A stretch of DNA of 64,000 nt from Akkermansia muciniphila (GTDB taxonomy: Bacteria > Verrucomicrobiota > Verrucomicrobiia > Verrucomicrobiales > Akkermansiaceae). The notes under the pieces were generated by a model that worked only from the letters and a program-made list of their open reading frames with translations, ran no database searches and was not told the origin of the DNA. Positions 28,978 through 37,440 of this stretch are shown here, in pieces. The stretch is taken from the NCBI RefSeq assembly GCF_040616545.1, contig NZ_CP156688.1, positions 2,976,001 through 3,040,000 on the forward strand. Direction: 5' to 3'. The first letter of the stretch is position 1; every line of letters starts with the position of its first letter. The position numbers and the translations under genes were made by a program.

Positions 28978-30182
28978 CCGTTTTTTCCTGCGGCATAGGC
29001 CCGCTTCACCCCTCCCCGGCCCTGCTGGACAAACTGGCAGAGGCGCAGAGCCTGTACGCTTCCGCCGCCCTGCTGAAGGAGTGCCCGCCCTGCAACGCAC
29101 GGCGCATCCCCATCGGCAAGAATGCGCGGGAACAGGCGCGGGAAGCGCTGGAAGAGGCCCGGCAGGGAGGAAACGTAGTGGTACTGGCTTCCGGAGACGC
29201 CCTGTTCCACGGAATGGGAGGCACGCTCCAATCCCTGGCCTGTGATGAAGACCGGCTGGAATTCATCCCGGCCCCCACCGCGTTCCAGGCCCTGTTCCAC
29301 CGCCTGGGCATGCCGTGGGACCGCGCACGGTGCTTCAGCGCGCACAGCACGGAAGAGGTCCCGTGGGGGGACATTCTGGCCCAGCCGCTCCCCGTCCTTT
29401 ACGGCGGGCATCCACTTACCGCGTGCCGCCTGGCCGGTGAGGCCGTCCAATTCCACCCCCCGGCGGCCGAACGTTCCGCCGTGGCGGCGGAATGCCTGGG
29501 AACTCCCGGGGAACGCATCCTGAAAGGAACCCTGGCGGAACTGGCACGGGAGGAATGCGCCCCCACTTCCGTGCTCCTGCTGCTGCCGGACGAACGTTCC
29601 GGAGCCGCGCCCATTCTGCCGCTGGGCCTGCCTGCGGATTTTTATGAAAAGGAGAACAACCTGATTACGGCGGAGGAAGTGCGGGCGGTCATCCTGTCCA
29701 AACTGCGCCTTCCCGCCTGGGGCGTGCTGTGGGACGTGGGCGCCGGAAGCGGCTCCATTGGCCTGGAAGCCGCCGCCCTGCGCCCCGGACTTTCCGTGTA
29801 CGGGCTGGAACGGCAGAATTCCCGCCTGGAACTGATCCGCCGGAACAGCCGGAAACTGGGTTGTGTGAATTACGCCTGCATGCAGGGAGAAGCACCGGAA
29901 GCCCTGGCTGCCCTGCCCGCGCCGGACCGCGTTTTCATAGGAGGCGGGGGAGGCGCGCTTGAATCCATCCTCCAGGCGTGTTTTAACGCCCTGAACCCCG
30001 GCGGCCTTCTGGCGGCCTCCGCCGTGACCACGGAAAGCGAGCACCTTCTTTACGGCTGGAACGCCGCCGCACGCACCGGCATGTTCTCCCTGGACATCGC
30101 CTCCGAATCTTCCATTGCCGGAACCTACCACCATCTGCGGCACGGCAACCGCATCACTCTTTTCACTTATTCCCGCGCATGA
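28965..30182 (+). CDS. cbiET: precorrin-6Y C5,15-methyltransferase, CbiE-CbiT fusion
   Basis: 405 residues joining two enzymes that act on cobalt-precorrin-7/6B. The CbiE half (about 1-200) has TVFSCGIGPLHPSPALLDKL and VVVLASGDALFHGMGGTL. The CbiT half (about 225-405) has the SAM motif VLWDVGAGSGSIGLEAA, then VYGLERQNSRLELI and VFIGGGGGALESIL. CbiT methylates C15 and decarboxylates, CbiE methylates C5. The fused arrangement resembles CobL of aerobic producers. Overlaps cbiD by 13 bases and the next gene by 4. Confidence 0.93.
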   Translation: MPPLTVFSCGIGPLHPSPALLDKLAEAQSLYASAALLKECPPCNARRIPIGKNAREQAREALEEARQGGNVVVLASGDALFHGMGGTLQSLACDEDRLEFIPAPTAFQALFHRLGMPWDRARCFSAHSTEEVPWGDILAQPLPVLYGGHPLTACRLAGEAVQFHPPAAERSAVAAECLGTPGERILKGTLAELAREECAPTSVLLLLPDERSGAAPILPLGLPADFYEKENNLITAEEVRAVILSKLRLPAWGVLWDVGAGSGSIGLEAAALRPGLSVYGLERQNSRLELIRRNSRKLGCVNYACMQGEAPEALAALPAPDRVFIGGGGGALESILQACFNALNPGGLLAASAVTTESEHLLYGWNAAARTGMFSLDIASESSIAGTYHHLRHGNRITLFTYSRA

Positions 30183-32797
30183 ACACCACCCGTTTTCCCA
30201 TCCATTTCATAGGAGCCGGCCCCGGGGCCGAAGACCTGATTACCGAACGAGGGGCCGCCCTCCTGAAGGAGGCGGACGTGGTCGTCTACGCCGGGTCCCT
30301 GGTCAATCCGGGCCATCTCAAACGCTGCCGCTCGGAAGCGGAACTGCACGACAGCGCCAAAATGAACCTGGAGGAACAGGTGGAGGTCATGGCACGGGGG
30401 GTATTGGAAGGAAAGAAGGTGGTGCGCCTCCACACGGGGGACCCGTCCATGTACGGAGCCATCGCGGAGCAATTCGACCTGCTTGACAAAAAGGGCATTG
30501 AATCCATCGTGGTGCCGGGGGTCAGCAGCGTTTTTGCCGCCGCCGCGGCCCTGCGCACGGAACTGACTTATCCGGGAATTGCCCAGAGCCTGGTGCTGAC
30601 GCGCACCCCGGGCAGAACGCCCATGCCCTCCGGGGAAGCCTGCGAGGCCTTTGCCAAAACGGGCGCCACGCTGGCGTTCTTCCTCAGCGCGGGGAAGCTG
30701 GACGAACTGGCCGCACGGCTTATCTCCGCCGGGAAGTCTCCCGACACGGCGGCGGCAGTGGTGTACCGCGCCACCTGGCCGGATGAAAAAATCATCCGCG
30801 GCACGCTGTCCACCATTGCGGCTGAAACGGCACGCGCGGGCATCGGCAGGCAGGCCCTGATTCTGGTGGGTGACGCCATCGGCGCGCATGACTGCGGGCA
30901 GTCCCTGCTCTACCACGGCCAGTTCAGCCACGGCTACCGGAATGAGAAGGAAGATGAACGGTTCAACGGAAGCTGCGCCTTTTACGCCTTCACGGCCAAG
31001 GGCGCCCGGAAGGCAGTGGAAATATCCCAGTCCCTGGGGAAAACCGTCATTTACTCCGTAGGCAGGAGTGGGGAGGAAGAAGGCGTGAACCGGGTGGCGC
31101 CGGAAGATTTTGACCAGCTTCTGGCCTGGCTGTGGAACCAGTTTGACGCCCATGTCTTTGTGGGGGCCGCGGGCATCGCCGTCAGGAAAACCGCCCCCCT
31201 GCTCCGGGACAAGGCCACGGACCCGGCGGTGGTTTCCTGCTCGGAATCCGGCTCCCACCTCATTCCCCTGCTCTCCGGGCACCTGGGCGGCGGCAACCGA
31301 CTGGCGCGCAGGCTGGCCCGCATCAGCGGAGGGGAAGCCGTCATCACTACCGCCACGGATACGCGGGGAATAACCGCCTTTGACGAAGCGGCGGCCAGGG
31401 AACAAGCCTGCGTTCTGAATCCGGACGCCATTAAAACCCTGAACGCCGCCCTGCTGGCCGGAGACTCCATCCTCTTCCATGGTCCGCAGGAAATTTATGA
31501 ACGGTACTGGAAGGAATGCCCCCAGGTCATCCCGGCGGAAATGGAAGGAAAGGAGGCCACGGAAACGCCGGATGTTCCCGCCGTGTACTGGGACGTGACC
31601 GCGCCGGAGACCGTGGGGAAAGCTCCCGCCCTGTCCATCCGGTCCGCCTCCTTCGTGCTCGGAATAGGCTGTAAAAAAGGGACGGACCCTGAATTGCTGA
31701 AGCAAAGCGCGGAGGAATTCCTGCACCGGCAGGGACTTTCCCGGTCCCGGCTGAAAGCCCTGGCCTCCTGTACCCTGAAGGAGCAGGAACCGGCCATCCT
31801 GGCCCTGGCCGAGCAATGGGGAGCGCCGTTCCAAGTCTTTACGCCCGACGAGCTGAACCAGGTGGACATCCCCACGCCGTCAGACGCCGTCTTTGAAAAA
31901 ACGGGCACGCACTCCGTTTCCGAAGCCTCCGCCATCCTGGCCTCCGGAGGAACTCTGAAAACGCCCAAAACCGTTTGCAACGGAAGCATTACGCTGGCTC
32001 TGGCGGCGTGCCCGCACGGCAGCCGGAACACGGAACGCCAGGGAACGGGAAATGTCATCGTCATCGGGCTGGGGTCCGGTGCGCCGGGCCAGCTCACGCC
32101 GGAAGCGGCGGCGGCCATTGACCGTTGCGGCTGCATTGCCGGCTACACCAGGTACCTGGATTTCATCCGGGAACGCATTCACGGGAAAAGAATGATCCAG
32201 ACCGGAATGATGGGGGAAGTGCCGCGCTGCATGGCCGCGCTGGAAGCAGCGCTGGCGGGGGAAAACGTCTGCATGGTGTGCTCCGGAGATCCCGGCATCC
32301 TGGCCATGGCGGGGCTGCTCTATGAATTGCGGAAGGAAAATGAACGCTTTTCCACCGTCGGCATTGACGTGCTGCCAGGAATTACGGCGGCCAATATCTC
32401 CGCCTCCGCCCTGGGGGCTCCCCTCCAGAACGGCTTCTGCCTGCTGAGCCTGTCAGACCTGCTGGTGCCTGCGGAGGAAATCCGGGCCAACCTGGAACAA
32501 AGCGCCGGAACGGCCCTGCCCGTGGTGCTGTACAACCCCGCCGGGCGCAAGCGCCGCCATCTGCTGGAAGAGGCCCTGGATATTTTCCGGAACAAACGCG
32601 GCGGCCAAACCCTGTGCGCCTATGTGAAGCACGCGGGACGCCCCGCCCAGCAGAAATGGGTGGGCACGCTGGCGGAATTCCCGCTGGAGGACGTGGACAT
32701 GTCCACACTGGTGCTCCTGGGAGGCCCCCGGACCATCAGGGACGGCGGCGTGCTCTTTGAACGGAGGGGCTACGCCGACAAATACGGAATATCCTGA
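30179..32797 (+). CDS. cbiFGH: CbiF-CbiG-CbiH triple fusion
   Basis: 872 residues covering three consecutive steps. CbiF (about 1-255): IHFIGAGPGAEDLITERG, LHTGDPSMYGA and VPGVSSVFAA; C11-methyltransferase. CbiG (about 265-615): the N-terminal FYAFTAKGARKAVEI, then CSESGSHLIPLLSGHLGGGNRLA and the C-terminal SFVLGIGCKKGT; it opens the ring lactone and releases acetaldehyde. CbiH (about 625-872): VIVIGLGSGAPGQLTPEAA, CSGDPGILAMAGLLYEL and VLPGITAANISASALGAPL; C17-methyltransferase and ring contraction. No frameshift is seen, so the fusion is genuine. Starts 4 bases inside cbiET. Confidence 0.92.
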   Translation: MNTTRFPIHFIGAGPGAEDLITERGAALLKEADVVVYAGSLVNPGHLKRCRSEAELHDSAKMNLEEQVEVMARGVLEGKKVVRLHTGDPSMYGAIAEQFDLLDKKGIESIVVPGVSSVFAAAAALRTELTYPGIAQSLVLTRTPGRTPMPSGEACEAFAKTGATLAFFLSAGKLDELAARLISAGKSPDTAAAVVYRATWPDEKIIRGTLSTIAAETARAGIGRQALILVGDAIGAHDCGQSLLYHGQFSHGYRNEKEDERFNGSCAFYAFTAKGARKAVEISQSLGKTVIYSVGRSGEEEGVNRVAPEDFDQLLAWLWNQFDAHVFVGAAGIAVRKTAPLLRDKATDPAVVSCSESGSHLIPLLSGHLGGGNRLARRLARISGGEAVITTATDTRGITAFDEAAAREQACVLNPDAIKTLNAALLAGDSILFHGPQEIYERYWKECPQVIPAEMEGKEATETPDVPAVYWDVTAPETVGKAPALSIRSASFVLGIGCKKGTDPELLKQSAEEFLHRQGLSRSRLKALASCTLKEQEPAILALAEQWGAPFQVFTPDELNQVDIPTPSDAVFEKTGTHSVSEASAILASGGTLKTPKTVCNGSITLALAACPHGSRNTERQGTGNVIVIGLGSGAPGQLTPEAAAAIDRCGCIAGYTRYLDFIRERIHGKRMIQTGMMGEVPRCMAALEAALAGENVCMVCSGDPGILAMAGLLYELRKENERFSTVGIDVLPGITAANISASALGAPLQNGFCLLSLSDLLVPAEEIRANLEQSAGTALPVVLYNPAGRKRRHLLEEALDIFRNKRGGQTLCAYVKHAGRPAQQKWVGTLAEFPLEDVDMSTLVLLGGPRTIRDGGVLFERRGYADKYGIS

Positions 32798-32842
32798 CCT
32801 TGTCCGGAAGACAGCCGCCGCAGAGAATTTTCCATATCCCCC

Positions 32843-34726
32843 ATGAACAAGCCCTTTCACGCCTTCTGCATTGCCTCCACCCAGTCCGGCGGCGGCAAAA
32901 CAACGGTGTCCCTGGCCCTGATGGCGGCCCTCTGCGGCCGGGGCTTCCGCGTGCAGGCCTTCAAATGCGGACCGGATTACATTGACCCGTCCTTCCACCG
33001 CCAGGCTACGGGCCAGCCCTCCTTTAACCTGGACACGTGGATGATGGGGAAAACCGGGGTGCGGTCCCAGTGGGCGCGGCACGCCTCCTGCGCGGACATC
33101 GCCATCTGCGAGGGGGTCATGGGCCTCTTTGACGCCCGGACGCCGGAAAGCCTGGAAGGAAGCACGGCGGACTGCGCCCTCACGCTTGGCCTGCCCGTCC
33201 TGCTGGTGGTTCAGGCGCGCGGCATGGCGGGCTCCATTGCCGCCGTCGTCCGCGGTTTTTCCCAGCACCATCCCGGCCTGAACATCGCGGGAGTTATTGC
33301 CAACGGCGTGGGAAGCGCCACGCACGCGGACCTTCTGCGCCGGGCGCTGGCCCATTACGGCCTGCCGCCGCTGGTGGCGGCGCTGCCCAGAAACGCGGAA
33401 TGGACGCTCCCGGAACGGCAACTGGGCCTTGTTCCCGCGGAAGAGGAGGCCCGGCAGCAATCCTGGTTCCGCCGGCTGGCGGAAGCAGTGGAAAAGCATG
33501 TCAACTGGGAACTGCTAATGGACATCACGGAAATTCCCCGCCCCGCTCCCCTGAAAGCCTCCGTGCCGTCCGCCCCTGCCCGCGGGCGCCTGGCCGTGGC
33601 GCGGGACAACGCCTTCTGCTTTTACTATGAGGACAATCTGGAACGGCTGAGGCAGATGGGCTGGGAAATTACCTGCTTTTCTCCGCTGGAAGACACCGCC
33701 CTGCCGGAAGGAACCGGGGCCATTTATCTGGGGGGCGGCTATCCGGAAACCTTCGCAAGCCGCCTGGAACGTAATGAGGCCATGCGGAACGCCATCCTGG
33801 ATTTTGCCCGGAGCGGCGGAGAAATCTTTGCCGAATGCGGCGGGTACATGTACCTGTGCCACGAGCTGGTGCTTCCGGACGGGACAATCAGGAAGATGTG
33901 CGGAGTCATTGACGGGACGGCGCGGATGGGAGAAAAGCTCCGTTCCCTGGGGTACCGGGAAGCCGTGATGGAAACGGAAGCCCCGTTCGGCCAGCATTTC
34001 ACCCGCATCCGCGGCCATGAATTCCACTGGTCTTTCATTGAACTGAACCGCCCCTACCCGCCCCTTTACACGGTCAGGGGAAAGGATGGACGCCTGAACG
34101 CGGAAGGCGTGGCGGACGGCAATGTGAAGGCCGGCTACATTCACCTGTACTGGGGGCAGGAAAACCCGGACGCCCCGCAGCCGCCCCAGCCACGGCAGGG
34201 GCGCGTCATCCTGCTCAACGGGGCCTCCAGCGCGGGAAAAAGCACGCTGGCCCGGACCCTGCGCCGCCTGATGGGGGAAGATTCCATGATCTTTTCCATG
34301 GACGACTACCTGGCCATGAGCCGGGGAAGGCATGAAAACGCCCTGGACGCCGTCCGGAAATCCGGACTCCCCTTCATCGAGTCCTTCCATGCCGCCATTG
34401 CGGAAGCCGCGCGGAAAGGCGCCCTGGTCATTGTGGACCACGTCATCGGCGAATCCGCCCGCTGGATCCGGGACCTGCTGAACCGCCTGAACGGCATTCC
34501 CTGCGCCCTTGTCAAGGTGGACTGCCGGGAAGACATCCTGCAGGAACGCGAGCGGAACCGTACCGACCGTACTCCGGACCCGGCCCATGCGGAGCGCCAG
34601 CACGGAAGCATCCACCGGCACTTTCCGCATGATTTCTCCATAGACACCTCGGAAGCCACGCCCCGGAAATGCGCCCTGGAGCTCATGGGACAGCTGCCGC
34701 CGGAATTCAGGATGGCGCAGAAATGA
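32843..34726 (+). CDS. cbiA: cobyrinate a,c-diamide synthase fused to a CPT-like kinase
   Basis: 627 residues. CbiA (about 1-435): ATP site STQSGGGKTTVSLALMAAL, ACRGVMGLFD-type block CEGVMGLFDAR, and the C-terminal glutamine amidotransferase-like domain with the catalytic Cys in FAECGGYMYLC and the His in EFHWSF. It amidates cobyrinate using glutamine. The extension (about 453-627) is a separate P-loop kinase: VILLNGASSAGKSTLARTL (Walker A), MDDYLAMSRGRHENA, VIVDHVIGESARWI and CREDILQERERNRTDRT, which match the chloramphenicol-phosphotransferase family lid and base. A kinase on CbiA is unusual. Substrate unknown; threonine, aminopropanol or an intermediate hydroxyl are possibilities. It begins 45 bases after cbiFGH and ends the operon. 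Confidence 0.92.
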   Translation: MNKPFHAFCIASTQSGGGKTTVSLALMAALCGRGFRVQAFKCGPDYIDPSFHRQATGQPSFNLDTWMMGKTGVRSQWARHASCADIAICEGVMGLFDARTPESLEGSTADCALTLGLPVLLVVQARGMAGSIAAVVRGFSQHHPGLNIAGVIANGVGSATHADLLRRALAHYGLPPLVAALPRNAEWTLPERQLGLVPAEEEARQQSWFRRLAEAVEKHVNWELLMDITEIPRPAPLKASVPSAPARGRLAVARDNAFCFYYEDNLERLRQMGWEITCFSPLEDTALPEGTGAIYLGGGYPETFASRLERNEAMRNAILDFARSGGEIFAECGGYMYLCHELVLPDGTIRKMCGVIDGTARMGEKLRSLGYREAVMETEAPFGQHFTRIRGHEFHWSFIELNRPYPPLYTVRGKDGRLNAEGVADGNVKAGYIHLYWGQENPDAPQPPQPRQGRVILLNGASSAGKSTLARTLRRLMGEDSMIFSMDDYLAMSRGRHENALDAVRKSGLPFIESFHAAIAEAARKGALVIVDHVIGESARWIRDLLNRLNGIPCALVKVDCREDILQERERNRTDRTPDPAHAERQHGSIHRHFPHDFSIDTSEATPRKCALELMGQLPPEFRMAQK

Positions 34727-34783
34727 AGAGAAGGAACCGGCGGCGGGAAGAGCTTTATCCGAGAGCTTTCAGAAAAGAATGTT

Positions 34784-35320
34784 TTAAAACTCAACATTCC
34801 TCTGAGCCTTGATTCCCTGCTGAAAGGCATGCTTCACGCATTCAATCCGGCTTACGGTATCAGCCACGGCGACAATTTCCTCCGGCGCATCCCGGCCCGT
34901 CAGGACGACGACCTTTCCGGCGGCAATTTTCTTCAAGGCATCCACGACTTCCGCAACGGGGATGAAGCCGTAATTCAGGGGGTAAAAAATCTCGTCCAGA
35001 ATCACGATGCCCACGGAATCGTCCTCCAGTCTCTGCCGGGCCACCCGCCAGCCATCCCGGGCGGCGGAAGCATGGCGTTCACGGGACTCTTCATCCCTGG
35101 CGCGCCCCGTAAATCCTTGTCCGGAACACACTACCTCCGCATTCGGAAACTGCCGGAGGGCCACCACCTCCCCATAGGAACCGTCGTGCTTGATAAACTG
35201 AACCACGACCACCTTGCCGCCATGCCCCAGCGCGCGCAGGGCCATGCCGAAGGCGGAAGTGGTCTTTCCCTTGCCGGGGCCGGTCAGAACGAGAATGCGG
35301 GAATCTTTCATGCCCGGCAT
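34784..35320 (-). CDS. cobO: cob(I)yrinic acid a,c-diamide adenosyltransferase
   Basis: About 178 residues, CobO/BtuR type. It adds the 5'-deoxyadenosyl ligand to the reduced cobalt. The P-loop is LTGPGKGKTTSAFGMALRALG, followed by VVVVQFIKHDGSYGE, VILDEIFYPLNYGF and VVLTGRDAPEEIVAVADTVS. It is convergent with the cbi operon, so it is a separate transcript that happens to be adjacent. ATG at 35320 (MPGMKDSR) is chosen; ATG at 35311 is equally plausible and longer starts to 35440 add non-conserved sequence. The gap to cbiA contains a weak inverted repeat (GAATGTT/AACATTC). Confidence 0.9.
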   Translation of the reverse strand: MPGMKDSRILVLTGPGKGKTTSAFGMALRALGHGGKVVVVQFIKHDGSYGEVVALRQFPNAEVVCSGQGFTGRARDEESRERHASAARDGWRVARQRLEDDSVGIVILDEIFYPLNYGFIPVAEVVDALKKIAAGKVVVLTGRDAPEEIVAVADTVSRIECVKHAFQQGIKAQRNVEF

Positions 35321-35554
35321 GATACAGTTTACCAGCGGCAATACCCAGCCCAAACTCCCATTGATTCCCGGCGTGAAATGCACTGCCAATCTCCGCATTC
35401 CACTTTTGTTCATGGCGGAAGCATCTTCCTCCGGCAGCACAAAATTTCATGAAGCACAGGCACCCATGCCACCTCCGCAAACCTGCGGACAGACGTGAAT
35501 AGGGCTTTACAGAACCGCCTTCTTCAAGGTAGCTTATGCCCGCGCTTGTTGCAT

Positions 35555-35642
35555 GGAGAGATGGCAGAGCGGTTTAATGCAGCGGTCTTGAAAACCGCCG
35601 TGGGGCAACCCACCGTGGGTTCGAATCCCACTCTCTCCGCCA
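35555..35642 (+). tRNA. tRNA-Ser (TGA)
   Basis: Class II tRNA of 88 nt. Acceptor GGAGAGA pairs with TCTCTCC, discriminator G, and CCA is encoded (35640-35642). Anticodon loop CTTGAAA (35587-35593) gives anticodon TGA, reading UCA codons; flanking stem GCGGT/ACCGC. The long variable arm (GTGGGGCAACCCAC) and the T-loop GTTCGAATC identify serine. It stands alone at the boundary between the B12 cluster and the glycosyltransferase island. Confidence 0.97.
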
Positions 35643-35806
35643 CCCTTGCCTATTTTAAGTCATCCCAAATCGTTGGTTTATCAATGTTTTGCTTTTCCGA
35701 CCCCGGATATTCTTCCCGGCGTTTTCCCGAGACATTCCCGATTCCCGAAGAGACAAGGCCCGCTGATTCCTTCTTTTTGGCCCCCTGTTTCCTGATACGG
35801 TAGGGC

Positions 35807-36457
35807 ATGTTTTACAGAATACTCATCGTCAGTCTGCCCGGTTCACCCAAACGAGAAATCATGACCCAGCGCCTCTCCGCCCAGGGGCTTTCCTGGGAAT
35901 GGGTGGACGGGGTGCGCGTCGCTTCCATGGAGGACATCCCCTGGGAGGAAAGGAACGATTTGGAGGCTTACGGCATTCCCCGTCTCAAGCAGGCTCCGGA
36001 ATACGTTTGCCGGGCCATCGGGTGCAAGCGGGCCATGCGCCGCGCCATTGACCATGCCGCCACCTGCGCGGAAGACTGGGTACTCATCCTTCAGGATGAT
36101 GCGGTGCTGGCGGATTCCTTTGACTCCAAACTGAAGGAACTGCTCCATCGCGTTCCCTACGAAACCGGATGCGTGATGCTGCACCACGCAGGAAGCGGCG
36201 TGAAGGAAGTTGAGGGCTGGACGCGCGTCACGGGCGATGTGCGCAGCATGACGGCTTTTGTGCTGCGCCCTCCGTTTGCCAGGTCCATGTCCAAAGCCCT
36301 CCTGCCATGGGGAGGAGAAACAGACCGCATTTGGGAACACCTGGCCCGGCAGGGGGAGTTCATTATCATCCCTGCCGGGCCAGGGCTTGTTTCATGCAGC
36401 CAGAAGGAAAGCGACATCATCGGAGGTATCCCGGAATTGAGCAAATTTTGGGAATGA
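35807..36457 (+). CDS. GT25-like glycosyltransferase
   Basis: 216 residues. The N-terminus ILIVSLPGSPKREIMTQRLSAQGL is typical of family GT25 (LPS/LOS galactosyl- or related transferases), and the acidic metal-binding motif is WVLILQDDAVLADSF. A CMLHHAGSG region and AFVLRPPFARSMSK follow the family pattern. It would add a sugar to a surface glycan from a nucleotide donor. It is plus-strand, just after tRNA-Ser and ahead of the minus-strand glycosyltransferase operon, which ends 128 bases away. No signal peptide. Confidence 0.78.
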   Translation: MFYRILIVSLPGSPKREIMTQRLSAQGLSWEWVDGVRVASMEDIPWEERNDLEAYGIPRLKQAPEYVCRAIGCKRAMRRAIDHAATCAEDWVLILQDDAVLADSFDSKLKELLHRVPYETGCVMLHHAGSGVKEVEGWTRVTGDVRSMTAFVLRPPFARSMSKALLPWGGETDRIWEHLARQGEFIIIPAGPGLVSCSQKESDIIGGIPELSKFWE

Positions 36458-36585
36458 AGGAACCAGACAGAAGACCCGTACACGTTATGCAGGATGAGGG
36501 CCGCGTGACCGTGCGATCAGGGAAGCGTGGATAAGAGTTTTCCAGGAAAACAAGTGATTGCCCAGCGAACCGACATCACCAGCAC

Positions 36586-37392
36586 TTAATCCAAACGGAG
36601 ATGGGCATACGGGCTTTTTGCCTCCTGCAATAACGGTAGAATCCGGGAGAGGAAACACTCCCGCAGTGCCGGATTGCGGGCAAAGGGGATAGTTTCATCA
36701 TCATGAAATTCCCGGATGATATTCTTGTACTTAGCCGTTTTCATGAAGTGCATCCAGCAGGGATTGGGATAAGGTTTTACCTGCGGATGAGCAGTTATAT
36801 CCACTTCATAAGGCGCCGTAATTCCAAAACGGGGCAAGTTGTTCATGCCGCAGATGAGGTAGTCTCCCCCTCCATTTACGGGCCGAGGACCGTAGATCAT
36901 CAATCTTTGCTGATGGACGAGGGTATTGTGCCCCTGGACAGAGACGCAGTCCTCCGGGCCGGATATCATTTGAAAGGCTGCTTCCAGTTCCCGGGTGAAA
37001 TAAATTTGGTCAGCGTCTATTTTAGACATACAAAACGACTGCCCTTCACCAAGACGACGAATGAATTCCATCCCGAAATTCAAGTAGGTGTCTATTCTGT
37101 TTTCAGGCGGCAGGCTTCTCAAGTCATCCACGGAATGAGGAGGGACGATGTGGTGGGGATAATGGAGAAAGCTGAAACAGCACTGATAAGCGCTGCAGAG
37201 GCGCTGCTCCCATTCCCTGATCAGGTCAATACTGCGGTCATCCATATCCGCCCAGAGCACAACAACGTGGTCCAGAACGGGAGCTACGCTCAACAGGCAT
37301 GGAATAACGGCATTTTCTTCATTGAGAACACGGAGAAAACCTATCCGTTTCATGTTTCCCGGTGATTTTGTTTCCTGTGATTGACGTTCCAT
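36586..37392 (-). CDS. GT2-like glycosyltransferase, last gene of the glycan operon
   Basis: 268 residues. RIGFLRVLNEENAVIPCLLSVAPVLDHVVVLWADMDDRSIDLIREW is typical of distant GT2 enzymes, with a DADQ in CMSKIDADQIYFTREL as the likely metal motif. C-terminal half is less recognisable (PNPCWMHFMKTAKYKNII). It is the last of five minus-strand genes (45382 to 36586) and 48 bases after the previous one. Either ATG at 37392 or 37353 (MKRIGFLR) is possible; the shorter one begins at the conserved strand. Acceptor unknown. Confidence 0.65.
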   Translation of the reverse strand: MERQSQETKSPGNMKRIGFLRVLNEENAVIPCLLSVAPVLDHVVVLWADMDDRSIDLIREWEQRLCSAYQCCFSFLHYPHHIVPPHSVDDLRSLPPENRIDTYLNFGMEFIRRLGEGQSFCMSKIDADQIYFTRELEAAFQMISGPEDCVSVQGHNTLVHQQRLMIYGPRPVNGGGDYLICGMNNLPRFGITAPYEVDITAHPQVKPYPNPCWMHFMKTAKYKNIIREFHDDETIPFARNPALRECFLSRILPLLQEAKSPYAHLRLD

Positions 37393-37440
37393 ATAGTTTT
37401 AATTAAGTGTTTTTCATTTTCGGGGCATTTTCCGGCAAGC

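Noticed and set aside
34778-34799. Terminator between cbiA and cobO
   Set aside because: The inverted repeat (GAATGTT/AACATTC) is AT-rich and weak, and overlaps the cobO stop, so I cannot call it with confidence.
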